Shown here piece after piece: positions 45,323 to 54,489 of a stretch of 64,000 nucleotides of DNA. Position numbers and translations under genes: made by a program. The notes beneath the pieces are model-generated. The model ran no database searches and was not told the DNA's origin. It saw only the letters and a list, made by a program, of their open reading frames with translations. The stretch comes from Hydrogenophaga sp. 2FB (GTDB lineage: Bacteria; Pseudomonadota; Gammaproteobacteria; Burkholderiales; Burkholderiaceae_C), in the NCBI RefSeq assembly GCF_005503365.1, contig NZ_SCML01000004.1:124001-188000 (forward strand), in the 5' to 3' direction. The first letter of the stretch is position 1, and each line of letters starts with the position of its first letter.

Positions 45323-45706
45323 TCAACGTGGCTTGAGCGCCGTCACTTCCACCTCGATCTTCATGCGCGGGTCGAGCAGGCCGGCCGTGATCATCATGGC
45401 CGCCGGCCGCGCGCGGCCCAGGTGCTTGCGCAGCACCGGCCAACAGGCTTCGAACAACGAAGCATCGGGCAGCACGTAGTTCACGCGCACCACGTCGTCC
45501 AGGCTGGCACCGGCCTCGCGCAGCGCCGCCGCGATGTTCTGAAAACACTGTTCGGCCTGCGCCACCACATCGTCGGCGATGGTCATGGTGGCGTAGTCGA
45601 AACCGGTGGTGCCCGAGACGAACACCCAATCGCCCGCGACCACGGCGCGCGAGTAGCCGATCTGCGCTTCGAAGGGCGAGCCGGAGCTGATGCGTTGGCG
45701 GTTCAT
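45323..45706 (-). CDS. RidA/YjgF-family protein
   Basis: 127 residues, full family length (GDWVFVSGTTG, AQAEQCFQNIAAALREAGASLDDVVRVNYVL, KIEVEVTAL). RidA removes reactive enamines/imines. The arginine required for deaminase activity in true RidA (in the VEVARLP segment) is not present; the matching stretch reads MITAGLLDPRM, so this belongs to a subfamily without that activity. Last gene of the leftward run from 50319, 17 bp after selD. Confidence 0.85.
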   Translation of the reverse strand: MNRQRISSGSPFEAQIGYSRAVVAGDWVFVSGTTGFDYATMTIADDVVAQAEQCFQNIAAALREAGASLDDVVRVNYVLPDASLFEACWPVLRKHLGRARPAAMMITAGLLDPRMKIEVEVTALKPR

Positions 45707-45723
45707 GCGATGCGCCTTTCAGT

Positions 45724-46800
45724 TCACGCCACTTGCAAACGCACACCGTCGGCGCGCGCCGCGGTGATCTCGCCCACTTCGGCCACCGCGGCAAAACCTT
45801 GGGCACGAAACACCGCGAGCACGGCGTCCACCGCCTCGGGTGCGCAGGCCACGAGCAGGCCACCGCTGGTTTGTGGGTCGCTGAGCAAGGCCTGGTCCAC
45901 CGGTTGCAGGCCTGCCCCAAGCGCCACCTCGTGACCGTAGGCCGCCCAGTTGCGACCCGACGCACCGGTGACCATGCCGCTCGCCGCGAGGCCGCGCACG
46001 CCGTCGATCAAGGGCACGCGTGCCATGTCCAGGCGCACCGTCGTGTTCGAGCCGCGCGCCATTTCCAGCGCGTGACCGGCCAGGCCGAAGCCAGTGACGT
46101 CGGTGAGCGCATGCACGCCGTCGAGCGCGGCCAGCGCCGGGCCGGGGGTGTTGAGCTGCGTTGTGTTCGCGATCATCTGCGCATAACCCGCGGGCGGCAG
46201 CGCGTCTTTCTTGAGCGCGGCGGACAACACGCCCACGCCGAGCGGCTTGCCCAATACCAGGCGGTCGCCGACTTTCGCATCGGCGTTGCGCTTGACGCGT
46301 CGGGGGTGCACCAGGCCGAGCGCGACCAGGCCGTAGATGGGTTCGACCGAGTCGATGGTGTGGCCACCCGCGATCGGGATGCCGGCCTCTCGGCACACGC
46401 TCTGTCCGCCCGCGAGGATCTTGCCGATGGTGTCGGTAGACAACACGTTGATCGGCATGCCCACCAGGGCCAGCGCCATGATGGGCGTGCCACCCATGGC
46501 GTACACGTCGCTGATGGCGTTGGTCGCGGCGATGCGACCGAAGTCGAACGGATCGTCGACGATGGGCATGAAGAAGTCGGTGGTGGCGATCAGCGCCTGC
46601 TCGTCGTTGAGGCGGTACACCGCCGCGTCGTCGGCGGTCTCGATGCCCACCAGCAGCTCGGGCGGGATCGGCATGCCGCTGGTGCCTTTGAGGATCTCGC
46701 TGAGCACGCCGGGTGCGATCTTGCAGCCACAGCCGCCTCCGTGCGAGAGGCTGGTGAGGCGGGGTTCCTGGCGTGTGGCAGGCGCGGTGGCAACGGTCAT
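45724..46800 (-). CDS. selD: Selenide, water dikinase (SelD/SenC type)
   Basis: 358 residues; makes selenophosphate from selenide and ATP. N-terminal glycine-rich loop GGGCGCKI holds the catalytic Cys (C24) and Lys (K27); the codon is TGT, so no selenocysteine. Further family marks: DDAAVYRL, ATTDFFMPIVDDP, AATNAISDVYAMG, LTDVTGFGLAGHA and SDPQTSGGLLVA. The start at 46800 gives the usual N-terminus. It follows egtD by 55 bp in the same direction. The neighbours hint at selenoneine synthesis (SenC) rather than, or besides, selenoprotein synthesis; no selA/selB is in the window. Confidence 0.95.
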   Translation of the reverse strand: MTVATAPATRQEPRLTSLSHGGGCGCKIAPGVLSEILKGTSGMPIPPELLVGIETADDAAVYRLNDEQALIATTDFFMPIVDDPFDFGRIAATNAISDVYAMGGTPIMALALVGMPINVLSTDTIGKILAGGQSVCREAGIPIAGGHTIDSVEPIYGLVALGLVHPRRVKRNADAKVGDRLVLGKPLGVGVLSAALKKDALPPAGYAQMIANTTQLNTPGPALAALDGVHALTDVTGFGLAGHALEMARGSNTTVRLDMARVPLIDGVRGLAASGMVTGASGRNWAAYGHEVALGAGLQPVDQALLSDPQTSGGLLVACAPEAVDAVLAVFRAQGFAAVAEVGEITAARADGVRLQVA

Positions 46801-46855
46801 GGTGATGGGGGTTGGGCGGTGGTTCAACCCGCCATTGTGCGTGCGGACGCCGATG

Positions 46856-47857
46856 CTATGCCGGCGCCCAGAACACGCTGAACCAGCCGTTCGCGTCGGT
46901 CCAGTGCCGCGCCTCGCCAAAACCGGCTTCGCTCAGCAGCGCCATGAAGGCCTCGGGTTCCCACTTGTAGGAGTTCTCGGTGTGCACGCGTTCACCATCG
47001 TCGAAGTGGCGTTCGCCACCGCGCCAGCGCACGGTTTGCGCGCCGCTGGCCTGCAGGTGCATTTCGATGCGCGATTCGTCCGCGTTGAAGAGCACCTTGT
47101 GCTGCCATGCGGCCGGTGCGAAGTCTGCGCCGATGAGCCGGTTCACGTGCCGCAGCAGGTTGCGGTTGAACGCGGCGGTCACGCCCAGCGCGTCGTCGTA
47201 CGCGGGTTCGAGCACGGCGCGCGGCTTGACGCGGTCCACACCGATCAGCAGGCCACCACCGGCACCGCCAGCTTCGCAAACTGCGTGCGCCTGGCACAGC
47301 AGCGCGAGCGCTTCGTGCGGCAGGAAATTGCCGATGCTCGACCCGGGGTAGAACACGATGCGCGCCTGCTGCGTGAGCCCGCGGTCACCCAACCAGTCAT
47401 CGGCAGCAGGGCCGAGGTCGAAGCGGCTGGAAAAGTCCATGCCCAGACCGAGCATGGGCAGGTCGGGCTGGCGCTGTTGCAGGGCGGCGAGTGTGTCGCG
47501 CAGGTAGTCCACCGAGATGTCCACCGGGACATAGGCCGACGGTTGCAGCACCGGAAACAGGCGCGCGGCCTTGGCGCAACTGCCCGCGCCCAGATCGACC
47601 AGCACCGCGTCGTTCGGCACATGGCGCGCCATGTCGGCGCCGTGCTGCGCGAACACCGCCGCCTCGGTGCGCGTGGGGTAGTACTCGGGTAGTTCGGTGA
47701 TGGCGTCGAACAGGCGCGAGCCGAGCGCGTCGTAGAAGAACTTCGGCGCGATGCGGGCCGGCGTCCGCAGCAGGCCGGCGATCAGCTCGGGGTGGGAAGC
47801 ATCGGGACGCAACTGGTGCGTCTGGACGAAATGCGGCGCCTGGTCAATGAATCGCAT
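46856..47857 (-). CDS. egtD: L-histidine N-alpha-methyltransferase EgtD
   Basis: 333 residues, full length. SAM-dependent enzyme that trimethylates histidine to hercynine. Markers: KFFYDALGSRLFDAITELPEYYPTRTE at the N-terminus, LVDLGAGSCAKAARLF (SAM loop), FYPGSSIGNF, and a C-terminal IEMHLQASGAQTV and ENSYKWEPE. Placed 9 bp after egtB; co-transcribed. Confidence 0.95.
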   Translation of the reverse strand: MRFIDQAPHFVQTHQLRPDASHPELIAGLLRTPARIAPKFFYDALGSRLFDAITELPEYYPTRTEAAVFAQHGADMARHVPNDAVLVDLGAGSCAKAARLFPVLQPSAYVPVDISVDYLRDTLAALQQRQPDLPMLGLGMDFSSRFDLGPAADDWLGDRGLTQQARIVFYPGSSIGNFLPHEALALLCQAHAVCEAGGAGGGLLIGVDRVKPRAVLEPAYDDALGVTAAFNRNLLRHVNRLIGADFAPAAWQHKVLFNADESRIEMHLQASGAQTVRWRGGERHFDDGERVHTENSYKWEPEAFMALLSEAGFGEARHWTDANGWFSVFWAPA

Positions 47858-47866
47858 GGCATGTCC

Positions 47867-49192
47867 TTAACGTGCGAGGCGCAAGCCGCTGAATTGCCAG
47901 CGCGCGTCGGTGGGAAAGAAGTTGCGGTAGCTGGCGCGCAGGTGCGACGCCGGTGTGGCGCACGAACCGCCACGCAGCACGGTCTGGTTGACCATGAACT
48001 TGCCGTTGTACTCGCCCACCGCGCCCTCGGCGGGCTGGAAGCCAGGGTAGGCGCTGTAGCTGCTGCGCGTCCATTCCCACACATCGCCGTGCATCTGCAG
48101 CAGGCCGCTGGCGTCGTTGCGCGCGGGCAGTGGATGAAACGCGGCACTGTCTTGCAGGTTGCCTTGCACCGGCAAGGGGGCCGCGGCGTTTTCCCATTCG
48201 GCCTCGCTGGGCAGGCGCGCTCCGGCCCACTCGGTGTGTGTGGCAGCGGCCCAGTGCGCGAAGGCGTCGGCCTCGAAGTGGCTGACGTGCGTGACCGGCG
48301 TGTGCGGGTCCAGCGGCGCTTCGCCGTGCAGCGTGAACACGCTCGGCAAGGCGTTGCCGTCTTGCGGCAAGGTCCAGTAGAGCGGCGCGCGCACGCCTTG
48401 GGCGCGCACCCAGTCCCAACCCGCGGCGAGCCACCAGCGCGGGTCGGTGTAGCCACCGTCTTGCACGAAGGCCCACCATTCGCCGTGCGTCACCAGGCGG
48501 TTCATCAAGGCATAGGGCTCGAGCCATTGGCGGTGGCGCGGCAGCTCGTTGTCGAAGGCGAAACCCTCGCCGGTGTGGCCGATCTCGATCAGCCCGCCCT
48601 GCTGTTCCACCCAACGCGGTGCGACGTTCGCCACCGACACCAGCGGCCAATGGCGCTGGTACGCCGGACGCAACGGGTTGAAGGACAGGAGGTGCTTGAC
48701 GTCGGTGAGCAGCAGTTCCTGGTGCTGCTGCTCGTGGTGCAGGCCGAGTTCGATCAGGCGCAGGGCTTCAACGCTCTCGGTGCGGTCTATCAGCCGCGCA
48801 ATGCGTTCGTCCACCTGCTCGCGCCAGCGCCACACCTCGGCCAGATCGGGGCGCGTGATCAGGCCACGTTGCGGCCGCGCGAACTGATCACCCACGCCGT
48901 TGTAGTAACTGTTGAAGAGCACGCGGAACGCGGGGTCAAAAGGCTCGAAGCCGGGCTCGAAGCGTTCGAGCACGAAGGTCTCGAAGAACCAGGTGACGTG
49001 CGCCAGGTGCCACTTGACCGGGCTGGCGTCGGGCATGGACTGGGCCTGGCAGTCTTCGGGCGAGAGCGGCGCGGCCAACGCGCGGCTGCGTTCACGCACC
49101 GCGGTGTAGTGGCGGGCCAGCCCCGCTCGGTCACTCTGAACAGGCGCACAAGGCGCGGCGACCGGGCGTGGCGTGGGATTCATGGTGGTCAA
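47867..49192 (-). CDS. egtB: EgtB-type hercynine sulfoxide synthase (or SenA)
   Basis: 441 residues. N-terminal DinB-like domain with the iron ligands: WHLAHVTWFFE and HHEQQHQEL (HxxxHxE); C-terminal formylglycine-generating-enzyme (FGE-sulfatase) domain with LPSEAEWE, GDVWEWTRSSY and VLRGGSCATP. EgtB joins hercynine to cysteine/gamma-glutamylcysteine oxidatively. The paralogue SenA joins hercynine to selenoglucose, and the two cannot be told apart here by eye. Immediate neighbours egtD and selD make either product reasonable. Start overlaps the stop of the upstream dehydrogenase gene (ATGA). Confidence 0.9.
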   Translation of the reverse strand: MTTMNPTPRPVAAPCAPVQSDRAGLARHYTAVRERSRALAAPLSPEDCQAQSMPDASPVKWHLAHVTWFFETFVLERFEPGFEPFDPAFRVLFNSYYNGVGDQFARPQRGLITRPDLAEVWRWREQVDERIARLIDRTESVEALRLIELGLHHEQQHQELLLTDVKHLLSFNPLRPAYQRHWPLVSVANVAPRWVEQQGGLIEIGHTGEGFAFDNELPRHRQWLEPYALMNRLVTHGEWWAFVQDGGYTDPRWWLAAGWDWVRAQGVRAPLYWTLPQDGNALPSVFTLHGEAPLDPHTPVTHVSHFEADAFAHWAAATHTEWAGARLPSEAEWENAAAPLPVQGNLQDSAAFHPLPARNDASGLLQMHGDVWEWTRSSYSAYPGFQPAEGAVGEYNGKFMVNQTVLRGGSCATPASHLRASYRNFFPTDARWQFSGLRLAR

Positions 49193-50319
49193 CCTCGGGG
49201 CTTGAGCCGCAACAGCTGGCCGTCACGGTCGTCGGTGAGCAGGTAGATGAAGCCGTTGGGGCTTTCGCGCACGTCGCGCACGCGTTGGGCGAGATCGGGC
49301 AGCACTTTTTCTTCGCGCACCACACGATCACCCTCCACCACGAGACGCGCCACGTACTGGAACTTGAGCGAGCCCACGAGCAGGCTGCCTTTCCAGTCCT
49401 TGCCGTAGCGCTCGCTGGTCACGAAGGCCATGCCGGAAGGTGCGATGGAAGGCACCCAGTACTTCAGCGGTTGTTCCAGGCCGGCCTTGCTGGTGATGCC
49501 GTCGCCGATCTTGCCGCCGCCGTAGTTTTCGCCGTAGGTGATGATGGGCCAGCCGTAGTTCTTGCCGGCCGCGGCAACGTTGACTTCGTCGCCGCCTTGC
49601 GGGCCGTGTTCGACGGTCCACAGACGGCCATCGGGACCGATGGTGGCGGCCTGCATGTTGCGGTGGCCCAGGCTCCAGATCTCGGGCAGCGCGCCGCTGC
49701 GGCCCACGAAGGGGTTGTCGGGGTGCGCGCTGCCATCGGGGCGCACGCGCACGACCTTGCCGTGGTGGTTGTTCAAGGTCTGCGCGTCGGCCATGCGCTG
49801 GAAGCGGTCGCCCAGCGTGAGGAACAGGCTGCCGTCGTCGGCCTGTGCGATGCGGCAACCGAAGTGCAGCCGGCTGGCGAACTTCGGCTTCTGGCTGAAG
49901 ATGACCTTCACGCCGTCCAGCGATCGGTTGTCGGCGGAGAGGCGGGCCGAGGCCAGCGCGGTCGAATTGCCGCCCAGCCCGGGTTCGCTGAAGCAGAAGT
50001 GCAGCGTGCGGTTGCGCGCGAAGTCGCGGTCGGCGACGAGGTCGAGCAGGCCGCCCTGCCCCACCGCGTCCACATCGGGCACGTTCTTGAGCGGCTCACC
50101 CAGGCGGCCATCGGCGCCGATGACGCGCATGCGGCCAGGCCGCTCGGTCACGACCATGCGGCCCTCGCCGATGAAGGCCACGGCCCAGGGGTTTTGCAGA
50201 CCGCGGGCGACCACTTCGGTGGTGACGGTGGGCGATGGCGATTGCGCATGCGTGGCAAGGGCAAGCAGCGCTCCCGAAAGAAACAGCAACGGCAGCAGCG
50301 GGGAGTGGGTGCGTGTCAT
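49189..50319 (-). CDS. Periplasmic PQQ-dependent sugar dehydrogenase (YliI/Asd-like)
   Basis: 376 residues. Signal peptide (LLPLLFLSGALLALATHAQ), then a six-bladed beta-propeller of the soluble glucose/sorbosone dehydrogenase family: GLQNPWAVAFIGEGRMVVTERPGRM, LLDLVADRDFARN, LFLTLGDRFQ, PEIWSLGHRNMQ, VEHGPQGGDEVN, PSGMAFVTSERYG. Oxidises aldoses with PQQ. Start at 50319 gives the signal peptide. Translationally coupled to egtB, which is unexpected for this enzyme. Confidence 0.9.
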   Translation of the reverse strand: MTRTHSPLLPLLFLSGALLALATHAQSPSPTVTTEVVARGLQNPWAVAFIGEGRMVVTERPGRMRVIGADGRLGEPLKNVPDVDAVGQGGLLDLVADRDFARNRTLHFCFSEPGLGGNSTALASARLSADNRSLDGVKVIFSQKPKFASRLHFGCRIAQADDGSLFLTLGDRFQRMADAQTLNNHHGKVVRVRPDGSAHPDNPFVGRSGALPEIWSLGHRNMQAATIGPDGRLWTVEHGPQGGDEVNVAAAGKNYGWPIITYGENYGGGKIGDGITSKAGLEQPLKYWVPSIAPSGMAFVTSERYGKDWKGSLLVGSLKFQYVARLVVEGDRVVREEKVLPDLAQRVRDVRESPNGFIYLLTDDRDGQLLRLKPRG

Positions 50320-50392
50320 GGTGAAGGGAAGATGATGGCGGAAAAATGGGCGGTCATCTGTTGGAGCGCGCACAGAGCGAGGGTTCCCGGCC

Positions 50393-50977
50393 TCATCCCA
50401 GAGGATTCACGCCCAACAGCCAGGCATGCGCCCACCCCAGGAACACCGCGTAGATCGCCAGCCCGCCGACCACGGCGATCACGTCGTTGGCGCCGCTGCC
50501 CGGCAGCGCGGGCGGGCTGCGCAGCAGACCCGCGGCGGCGCGCCGTTTGACCGAGATGCGGTCGGCCACGGCCCAGGCCAGAAAGCCACCGAACAGCAAC
50601 ACGTCGGCCAGCGTGCCATTGGCCAGCAGGTGGGCCAGGGCCCAGCATTTCACCGACAGCAGCATGGGGTGCCGGGCGGCACGCTGGATGCGCCCGGGCA
50701 GGTAGGCCGCGATCAGCAGCACGAACACGGGCAGCATCAGGAGCAAGGCCAGGTGCCGCAGAGCGGCGGGCGGTGTGTAGAGCTGCACCGGCGCCTGCCG
50801 CGCCAGACCGTAGCCCCAGACGATGAGCGCCAGGCCCACGAAGGACACCAGCACGTAGACGCCCTTGTAGGTGTTCTCACCCACGCGCAGCGCCAGTGCG
50901 TTGCGCCCGCGCGGCGCCACGATGGACACCGAGTGCACGCCGAGGAACAACACCAGGCCGACGATCAACCACGTCAT
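50393..50977 (-). CDS. NnrU-family inner-membrane protein
   Basis: 194 residues with about five to six transmembrane helices (WLIVGLVLFLGVHSV, GVYVLVSFVGLALIVWGYGLA, LALLLMLPVFVLLIAAYLPG, HLLANGTLADVLLFGGFLAW, VIAVVGGLAIYAVFLGWAH). The APRGRNALA and RHPMLLSVKCWALAHLLANG segments mark the NnrU family, linked in some bacteria to nitrogen-oxide metabolism, otherwise of unknown role. The start at 50977 gives a normal N-terminus; the longer open frame upstream is not coding. Confidence 0.88.
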   Translation of the reverse strand: MTWLIVGLVLFLGVHSVSIVAPRGRNALALRVGENTYKGVYVLVSFVGLALIVWGYGLARQAPVQLYTPPAALRHLALLLMLPVFVLLIAAYLPGRIQRAARHPMLLSVKCWALAHLLANGTLADVLLFGGFLAWAVADRISVKRRAAAGLLRSPPALPGSGANDVIAVVGGLAIYAVFLGWAHAWLLGVNPLG

Positions 50978-51047
50978 GGCAATCCCCTTCGCGGCAGCGG
51001 AACGTCCGCCACCCAAAGGGGCCACTGTAGCGCCGATGGCGCGGCGG

Positions 51048-52016
51048 TCAACCCGCCGGCGTGACCGCGCCGGGTGGGAGCGTTCTGTCGGTGGTGACGA
51101 GCCAGATGCCACCGCACACCAGCAGCAGCGCCAACGCGTTGCGCCAGGCCAGCACCTGCTCGCCCAGGAACAGCGCGGAGAGCAGCGCGCCGAACACCGG
51201 AATGAGAAAGTTGAACACCGCGACCTTGCCCACACGGTTGTATTTGAGCAGCGCGGCCCAGATGGCGAACGCCGCCGCCGACAGCACGACCATGTAGCCC
51301 AGCAGCACGGCCGGCGCGAGCGACATGCCGTGCAGCGCACCGCCGAACGCATAGCCGCCGAGCAGCAGTGCGAGGCCGCCGATGGCCAGCTGGTAGCCGG
51401 TCATGACCATCGCGTCGATGCGTTGCGACAGGCGCTTGCCGTAGATGCTCGCGGCCGACAGCACGAAGGCCGCGATGACGATGAAGCCGTCGCCCAGCAG
51501 CGTGAAGCCCTCCTCCAGCCCCTGGCCACCGCCGCGCAACGTGACCACCATCACACCGCCAAAGCCGATCACGCAGCCCAGCGCCTTGCGGCGGTCGAGC
51601 CGGTCGTTGTGGTAGATGAAATGCGCCAGCAGCACGCTGAAGAAGGTGCCAGTGGCGTTGAAGATGGAGCCTTTCACGCCCGTGGTGTGGGCCAGGCCGA
51701 CGTAGAAGAACACGTACTGCACGGCGGTCTGCGTGAGGCCGAGCAAGGCGATGGGGCCCAGGCTCGCGCGCGGCAGCGCCAACACAGGCCGCCCCATGGC
51801 GCGCGCGATGCCCAGCAACAGCACACCGGCCAACAGAAAGCGCCAGCCCGCGAACACGAGCTGCGACGCGGTGTCCTCGCGTCCGATCGACAACAGCGCG
51901 TAGCCGCTCTTGATGGCGGGGTAGGCGCTGCCCCAGAGCAGGCAGCACAGCGTGGCCAGCAACACCACGTTGCGCGGCCGGCTGAAAAGGGCCGCGCCGC
52001 TGGCGCCGCTCAGCAC
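51048..52016 (-). CDS. EamA/DMT-family transporter
   Basis: 322 residues with ten hydrophobic segments in two EamA repeats ([21 protein letters not shown] ... [36 protein letters not shown] ... [16 protein letters not shown]). A metabolite exporter or uptake carrier; substrate unknown. A GTG at 52016 overlapping the end of the aldehyde dehydrogenase gene is taken as start, with AAGGGCGG upstream; the frame remains open far upstream but there it is only a shadow of that gene. Position suggests a role in sugar-acid metabolism. Confidence 0.82.
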   Translation of the reverse strand: MLSGASGAALFSRPRNVVLLATLCCLLWGSAYPAIKSGYALLSIGREDTASQLVFAGWRFLLAGVLLLGIARAMGRPVLALPRASLGPIALLGLTQTAVQYVFFYVGLAHTTGVKGSIFNATGTFFSVLLAHFIYHNDRLDRRKALGCVIGFGGVMVVTLRGGGQGLEEGFTLLGDGFIVIAAFVLSAASIYGKRLSQRIDAMVMTGYQLAIGGLALLLGGYAFGGALHGMSLAPAVLLGYMVVLSAAAFAIWAALLKYNRVGKVAVFNFLIPVFGALLSALFLGEQVLAWRNALALLLVCGGIWLVTTDRTLPPGAVTPAG

Positions 52017-53482
52017 GGCCGCCCTTCCCGCGCCTGCAGCCACGCGGGCGCGTCCTGCAGGCTGACGGGGCGCAGGAAACGGTCGAGCGCGGCGTCGCCC
52101 ACCGACGTGGTCATGGGCTGGGTGGACGCGGGCCAGGGGCCGCCATGTTGCTGCGCGGCGGTGACGGCCACGCCCGTGGGCACACCGGCGAACAGCACGC
52201 GACCAGCGATGGCCATGGCGCCGCGCACCAGCGAGCGCGTGTCGTCGGACTCTGCCTCCGCACCCCACAAGGTGACCGTGAGGCTGCCCCCCACGGCGGC
52301 CAGCACCGCGAGCACCTCGGCCACCGAACTGGCGCGCACGACCAGGCTGGACGGGCCGAACACCTCTTCGTGCAAGGCAGGCTGTTGCAGGAAGCGCGCG
52401 GCGCTCACCTGCAGCAGTTGCGGGCCGGGCGCCTGGGCGCTGCCAGGCTGTTGCACCAGCGGCTGCGCGCCGTGTTCGATGAAACGCGCCACGCCGGCAT
52501 CGAACGCGCGGCGCATGCCGGTGGTGAGCATGGCGTGCGGTTGCTGGGTGGCCAACGCGGCGGTGAGTTGCGCGACGAAGCGGTCCGACGCGGGGCCATC
52601 GATGAGCACGAGCAACCCCGGGTTGGTACAGAACTGGCCGCAGCCCAGCGCGATCGAGCCGGCCAGCGTGGTGGCCAGCTCGTCGCCCTTCGCTTCCAGC
52701 GCGGCGGGCAAGGCCACCACCGGATTGACGGAGCCGAGTTCGCCATAGAACGGAATCGGCCGCGGGCGTGCCTTCGCCTCGGCCTGCAGCGCCGCGCCGC
52801 CGCGTGTGGAGCCGGTGAAGGCGCCCGCCGCGATCAGCGGGTGGCGCACCAGGTCCACGCCCACCTCGATCGCCGCGCCTTGCACCAGGCCCACCAGGCC
52901 TGCGGGCAAGCCCTGCGCCTGCAACACGCCACGCACGAGACCGAAAACGCGCTGCGACAACAGCGGGTGGCCCGGGTGCGCCTTCACCACCACCGGGCAG
53001 CCCGCGGCCAGGGCCGAAGCGGTGTCGCCGCCGAGCACCGAGAACGCGAACGGGAAGTTGCTCGCCGCGAACATCGCCACCGGGCCGAGCGGCACGCGCT
53101 GGCGCAGCATGGCCGGGTGGCCCACGGGCGGTGCACCGGCCACGGCGGGGTCGTCCAGGCGCTCGAACGGCACGCCGCGCGTGGCCATGTCGGCGAAGCG
53201 GCGCAGCTGGAACGCGGTGCGGTCGACTTCGCCGCTCAGGCGTGCGGTGCCCAGCGCGGTCTCCACATCGGCCAAGGCCACCAGCGCCTCGCGATCGCCT
53301 TCGAGCACGGCGGCCAGCGCGTCGAGCAGCGCCGCGCGTTGCGCGCCGGTGCTGCTGCCCCACATGTCGAACGCAGCGGCGGCGGCTTGTACGGCAGCGT
53401 CGATGTCGGCGGCCGTGGAAGCGTTCAGGGGTTCACCGTGGGCAGCGCCGGTGCGCGCATCGAAGGATTGCAGAAGGGTCAT
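52010..53482 (-). CDS. Alpha-ketoglutarate semialdehyde dehydrogenase (ALDH family)
   Basis: 490 residues. ALDH markers: FPFAFSVLGGDTASALAAGCPVVVKAHPGHP (cofactor), AAGAFTGSTRGG, FYGELGSVNPVV (general base E), GCGQFCTNPG (catalytic Cys) and HEEVFGPSSLV. The FCTNPG form and the preceding AASNFPFAF are typical of NADP-dependent ketoglutarate semialdehyde dehydrogenases. It would do the last step of the hexuronate route, giving 2-oxoglutarate for the TCA cycle. Leftward, next to its probable regulator. Confidence 0.85.
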   Translation of the reverse strand: MTLLQSFDARTGAAHGEPLNASTAADIDAAVQAAAAAFDMWGSSTGAQRAALLDALAAVLEGDREALVALADVETALGTARLSGEVDRTAFQLRRFADMATRGVPFERLDDPAVAGAPPVGHPAMLRQRVPLGPVAMFAASNFPFAFSVLGGDTASALAAGCPVVVKAHPGHPLLSQRVFGLVRGVLQAQGLPAGLVGLVQGAAIEVGVDLVRHPLIAAGAFTGSTRGGAALQAEAKARPRPIPFYGELGSVNPVVALPAALEAKGDELATTLAGSIALGCGQFCTNPGLLVLIDGPASDRFVAQLTAALATQQPHAMLTTGMRRAFDAGVARFIEHGAQPLVQQPGSAQAPGPQLLQVSAARFLQQPALHEEVFGPSSLVVRASSVAEVLAVLAAVGGSLTVTLWGAEAESDDTRSLVRGAMAIAGRVLFAGVPTGVAVTAAQQHGGPWPASTQPMTTSVGDAALDRFLRPVSLQDAPAWLQAREGRPC

Positions 53483-53567
53483 GGCAGAACGATGAAGCAA
53501 GAGGGTGGGAAGGAAGCAGACAGGAAAAAGGCGCGGCCAGGTGGGCCGCGCCTGCGTGGGGAGGACG

Positions 53568-54326
53568 TCAAGCCGGCTGAGAGCGGCGCAACCGTTCGCG
53601 CGAATTGGTGAGATGGATGCGCATGGCCTTGCGGGCCGCTTCGGCGTCGCGCGCGCGGATCGCCTGGTAGATGCTCTGGTGCTCGCCGTGCACGCGTTGC
53701 AGGTACACCAGCCGGCCTTCGGGTGCGCTGCTGGCGGTGTTGATGCGGGTGCGCGGAATGATCATGGTGCCCAGGTAGGTCATGAGATCCGCGAAGTGGC
53801 GGTTGCCGGTGGCGCGCGCCACCTCCATGTGGAACTGGAAGTCCGAGGGCACGGCGTCGGAGTCCTCGGCGATCGTGGCTTCGAACGCGGCCAGCGCGGC
53901 CGCCATGTTCTGCAGGTGCGTGTCATCGCGGCGCTGCGCGGCCAGGCTGGCCGCTTCGCTCTCCAGGCTGATGCGCAGCTCCAGCAGCGAGACCACGTCG
54001 GCCACGGTGGCGAAGTCTTCCGGCGCAATGCTGAAGTTGCGCTGCTCGGGTGGCGCCATCACGAAGGTACCCACGCCATGCCGCGTTTCCACCAGGCCCG
54101 AGGCCTGCAGCCGCGAGATGGATTCGCGCACCACGGTGCGGCTGACCTCGAACCGGTTCATCAGCTCGGACTCGGTGGGCAGCTTGTCGCCGGGCTGCAA
54201 ACGGCCCTCGCGCATGTCCGCGGCCAGCGCGTCCACGATTTCAGGCACCAGGCCGCGCTGTCGGCGCGGACGGCTTGGGGTCGGAGGCCGAGCGGCCACG
54301 TCACCTAGGGTTTTCACGGAGAGCAT
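53568..54326 (-). CDS. GntR/FadR-family regulator of hexuronate catabolism
   Basis: 252 residues. Winged helix (~20-90: LVPEIVDALAADMREGRLQPGDKLPTESELMNRFEVSRTVVRESISRLQASGLVETRHGVGTF split as usual) and a C-terminal FCD helical ligand domain with metal ligands in FQFHMEVARATGNRHF and VYLQRVHGEHQSIYQAIRARD. Divergent from udh; a TTGTC-A-GACAA palindrome between the two is the likely operator. Probably a repressor released by a uronate or aldarate. Confidence 0.88.
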   Translation of the reverse strand: MLSVKTLGDVAARPPTPSRPRRQRGLVPEIVDALAADMREGRLQPGDKLPTESELMNRFEVSRTVVRESISRLQASGLVETRHGVGTFVMAPPEQRNFSIAPEDFATVADVVSLLELRISLESEAASLAAQRRDDTHLQNMAAALAAFEATIAEDSDAVPSDFQFHMEVARATGNRHFADLMTYLGTMIIPRTRINTASSAPEGRLVYLQRVHGEHQSIYQAIRARDAEAARKAMRIHLTNSRERLRRSQPA

Positions 54327-54373
54327 CCTTTTTTTCTTGACACGCCGGGGTCGGCGTTCACACAATCCGCGCA

Positions 54374-54386
54374 GTTGTCAGACAAC
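54374..54386. promoter_or_regulatory. FadR-type operator
   Basis: GTTGTC-A-GACAAC, a perfect 13-bp palindrome of the kind bound by FadR-subfamily GntR regulators, between the divergent regulator and udh genes. Further GACAAC half-sites follow at 54388-54400. Confidence 0.65.
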
Positions 54387-54489
54387 CGACAACAGACAAC
54401 GAAAGATGAGCGGACTGTAGCAAACCCCTCGCGAAAGTCCAAGCCTTTTTCCCCCTTCCCGCTCTTTCAAACGCCTGCCGACCCCGATC

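Noticed and set aside
46720..46735. Selenocysteine codon in selD
   Set aside because: The active-site codon is TGT (Cys), with GGC and TGC following; no in-frame TGA.
52017..53363. Upstream extension of the EamA transporter frame
   Set aside because: Alternate frame of the aldehyde dehydrogenase gene; membrane-protein sequence begins only at ~52016.
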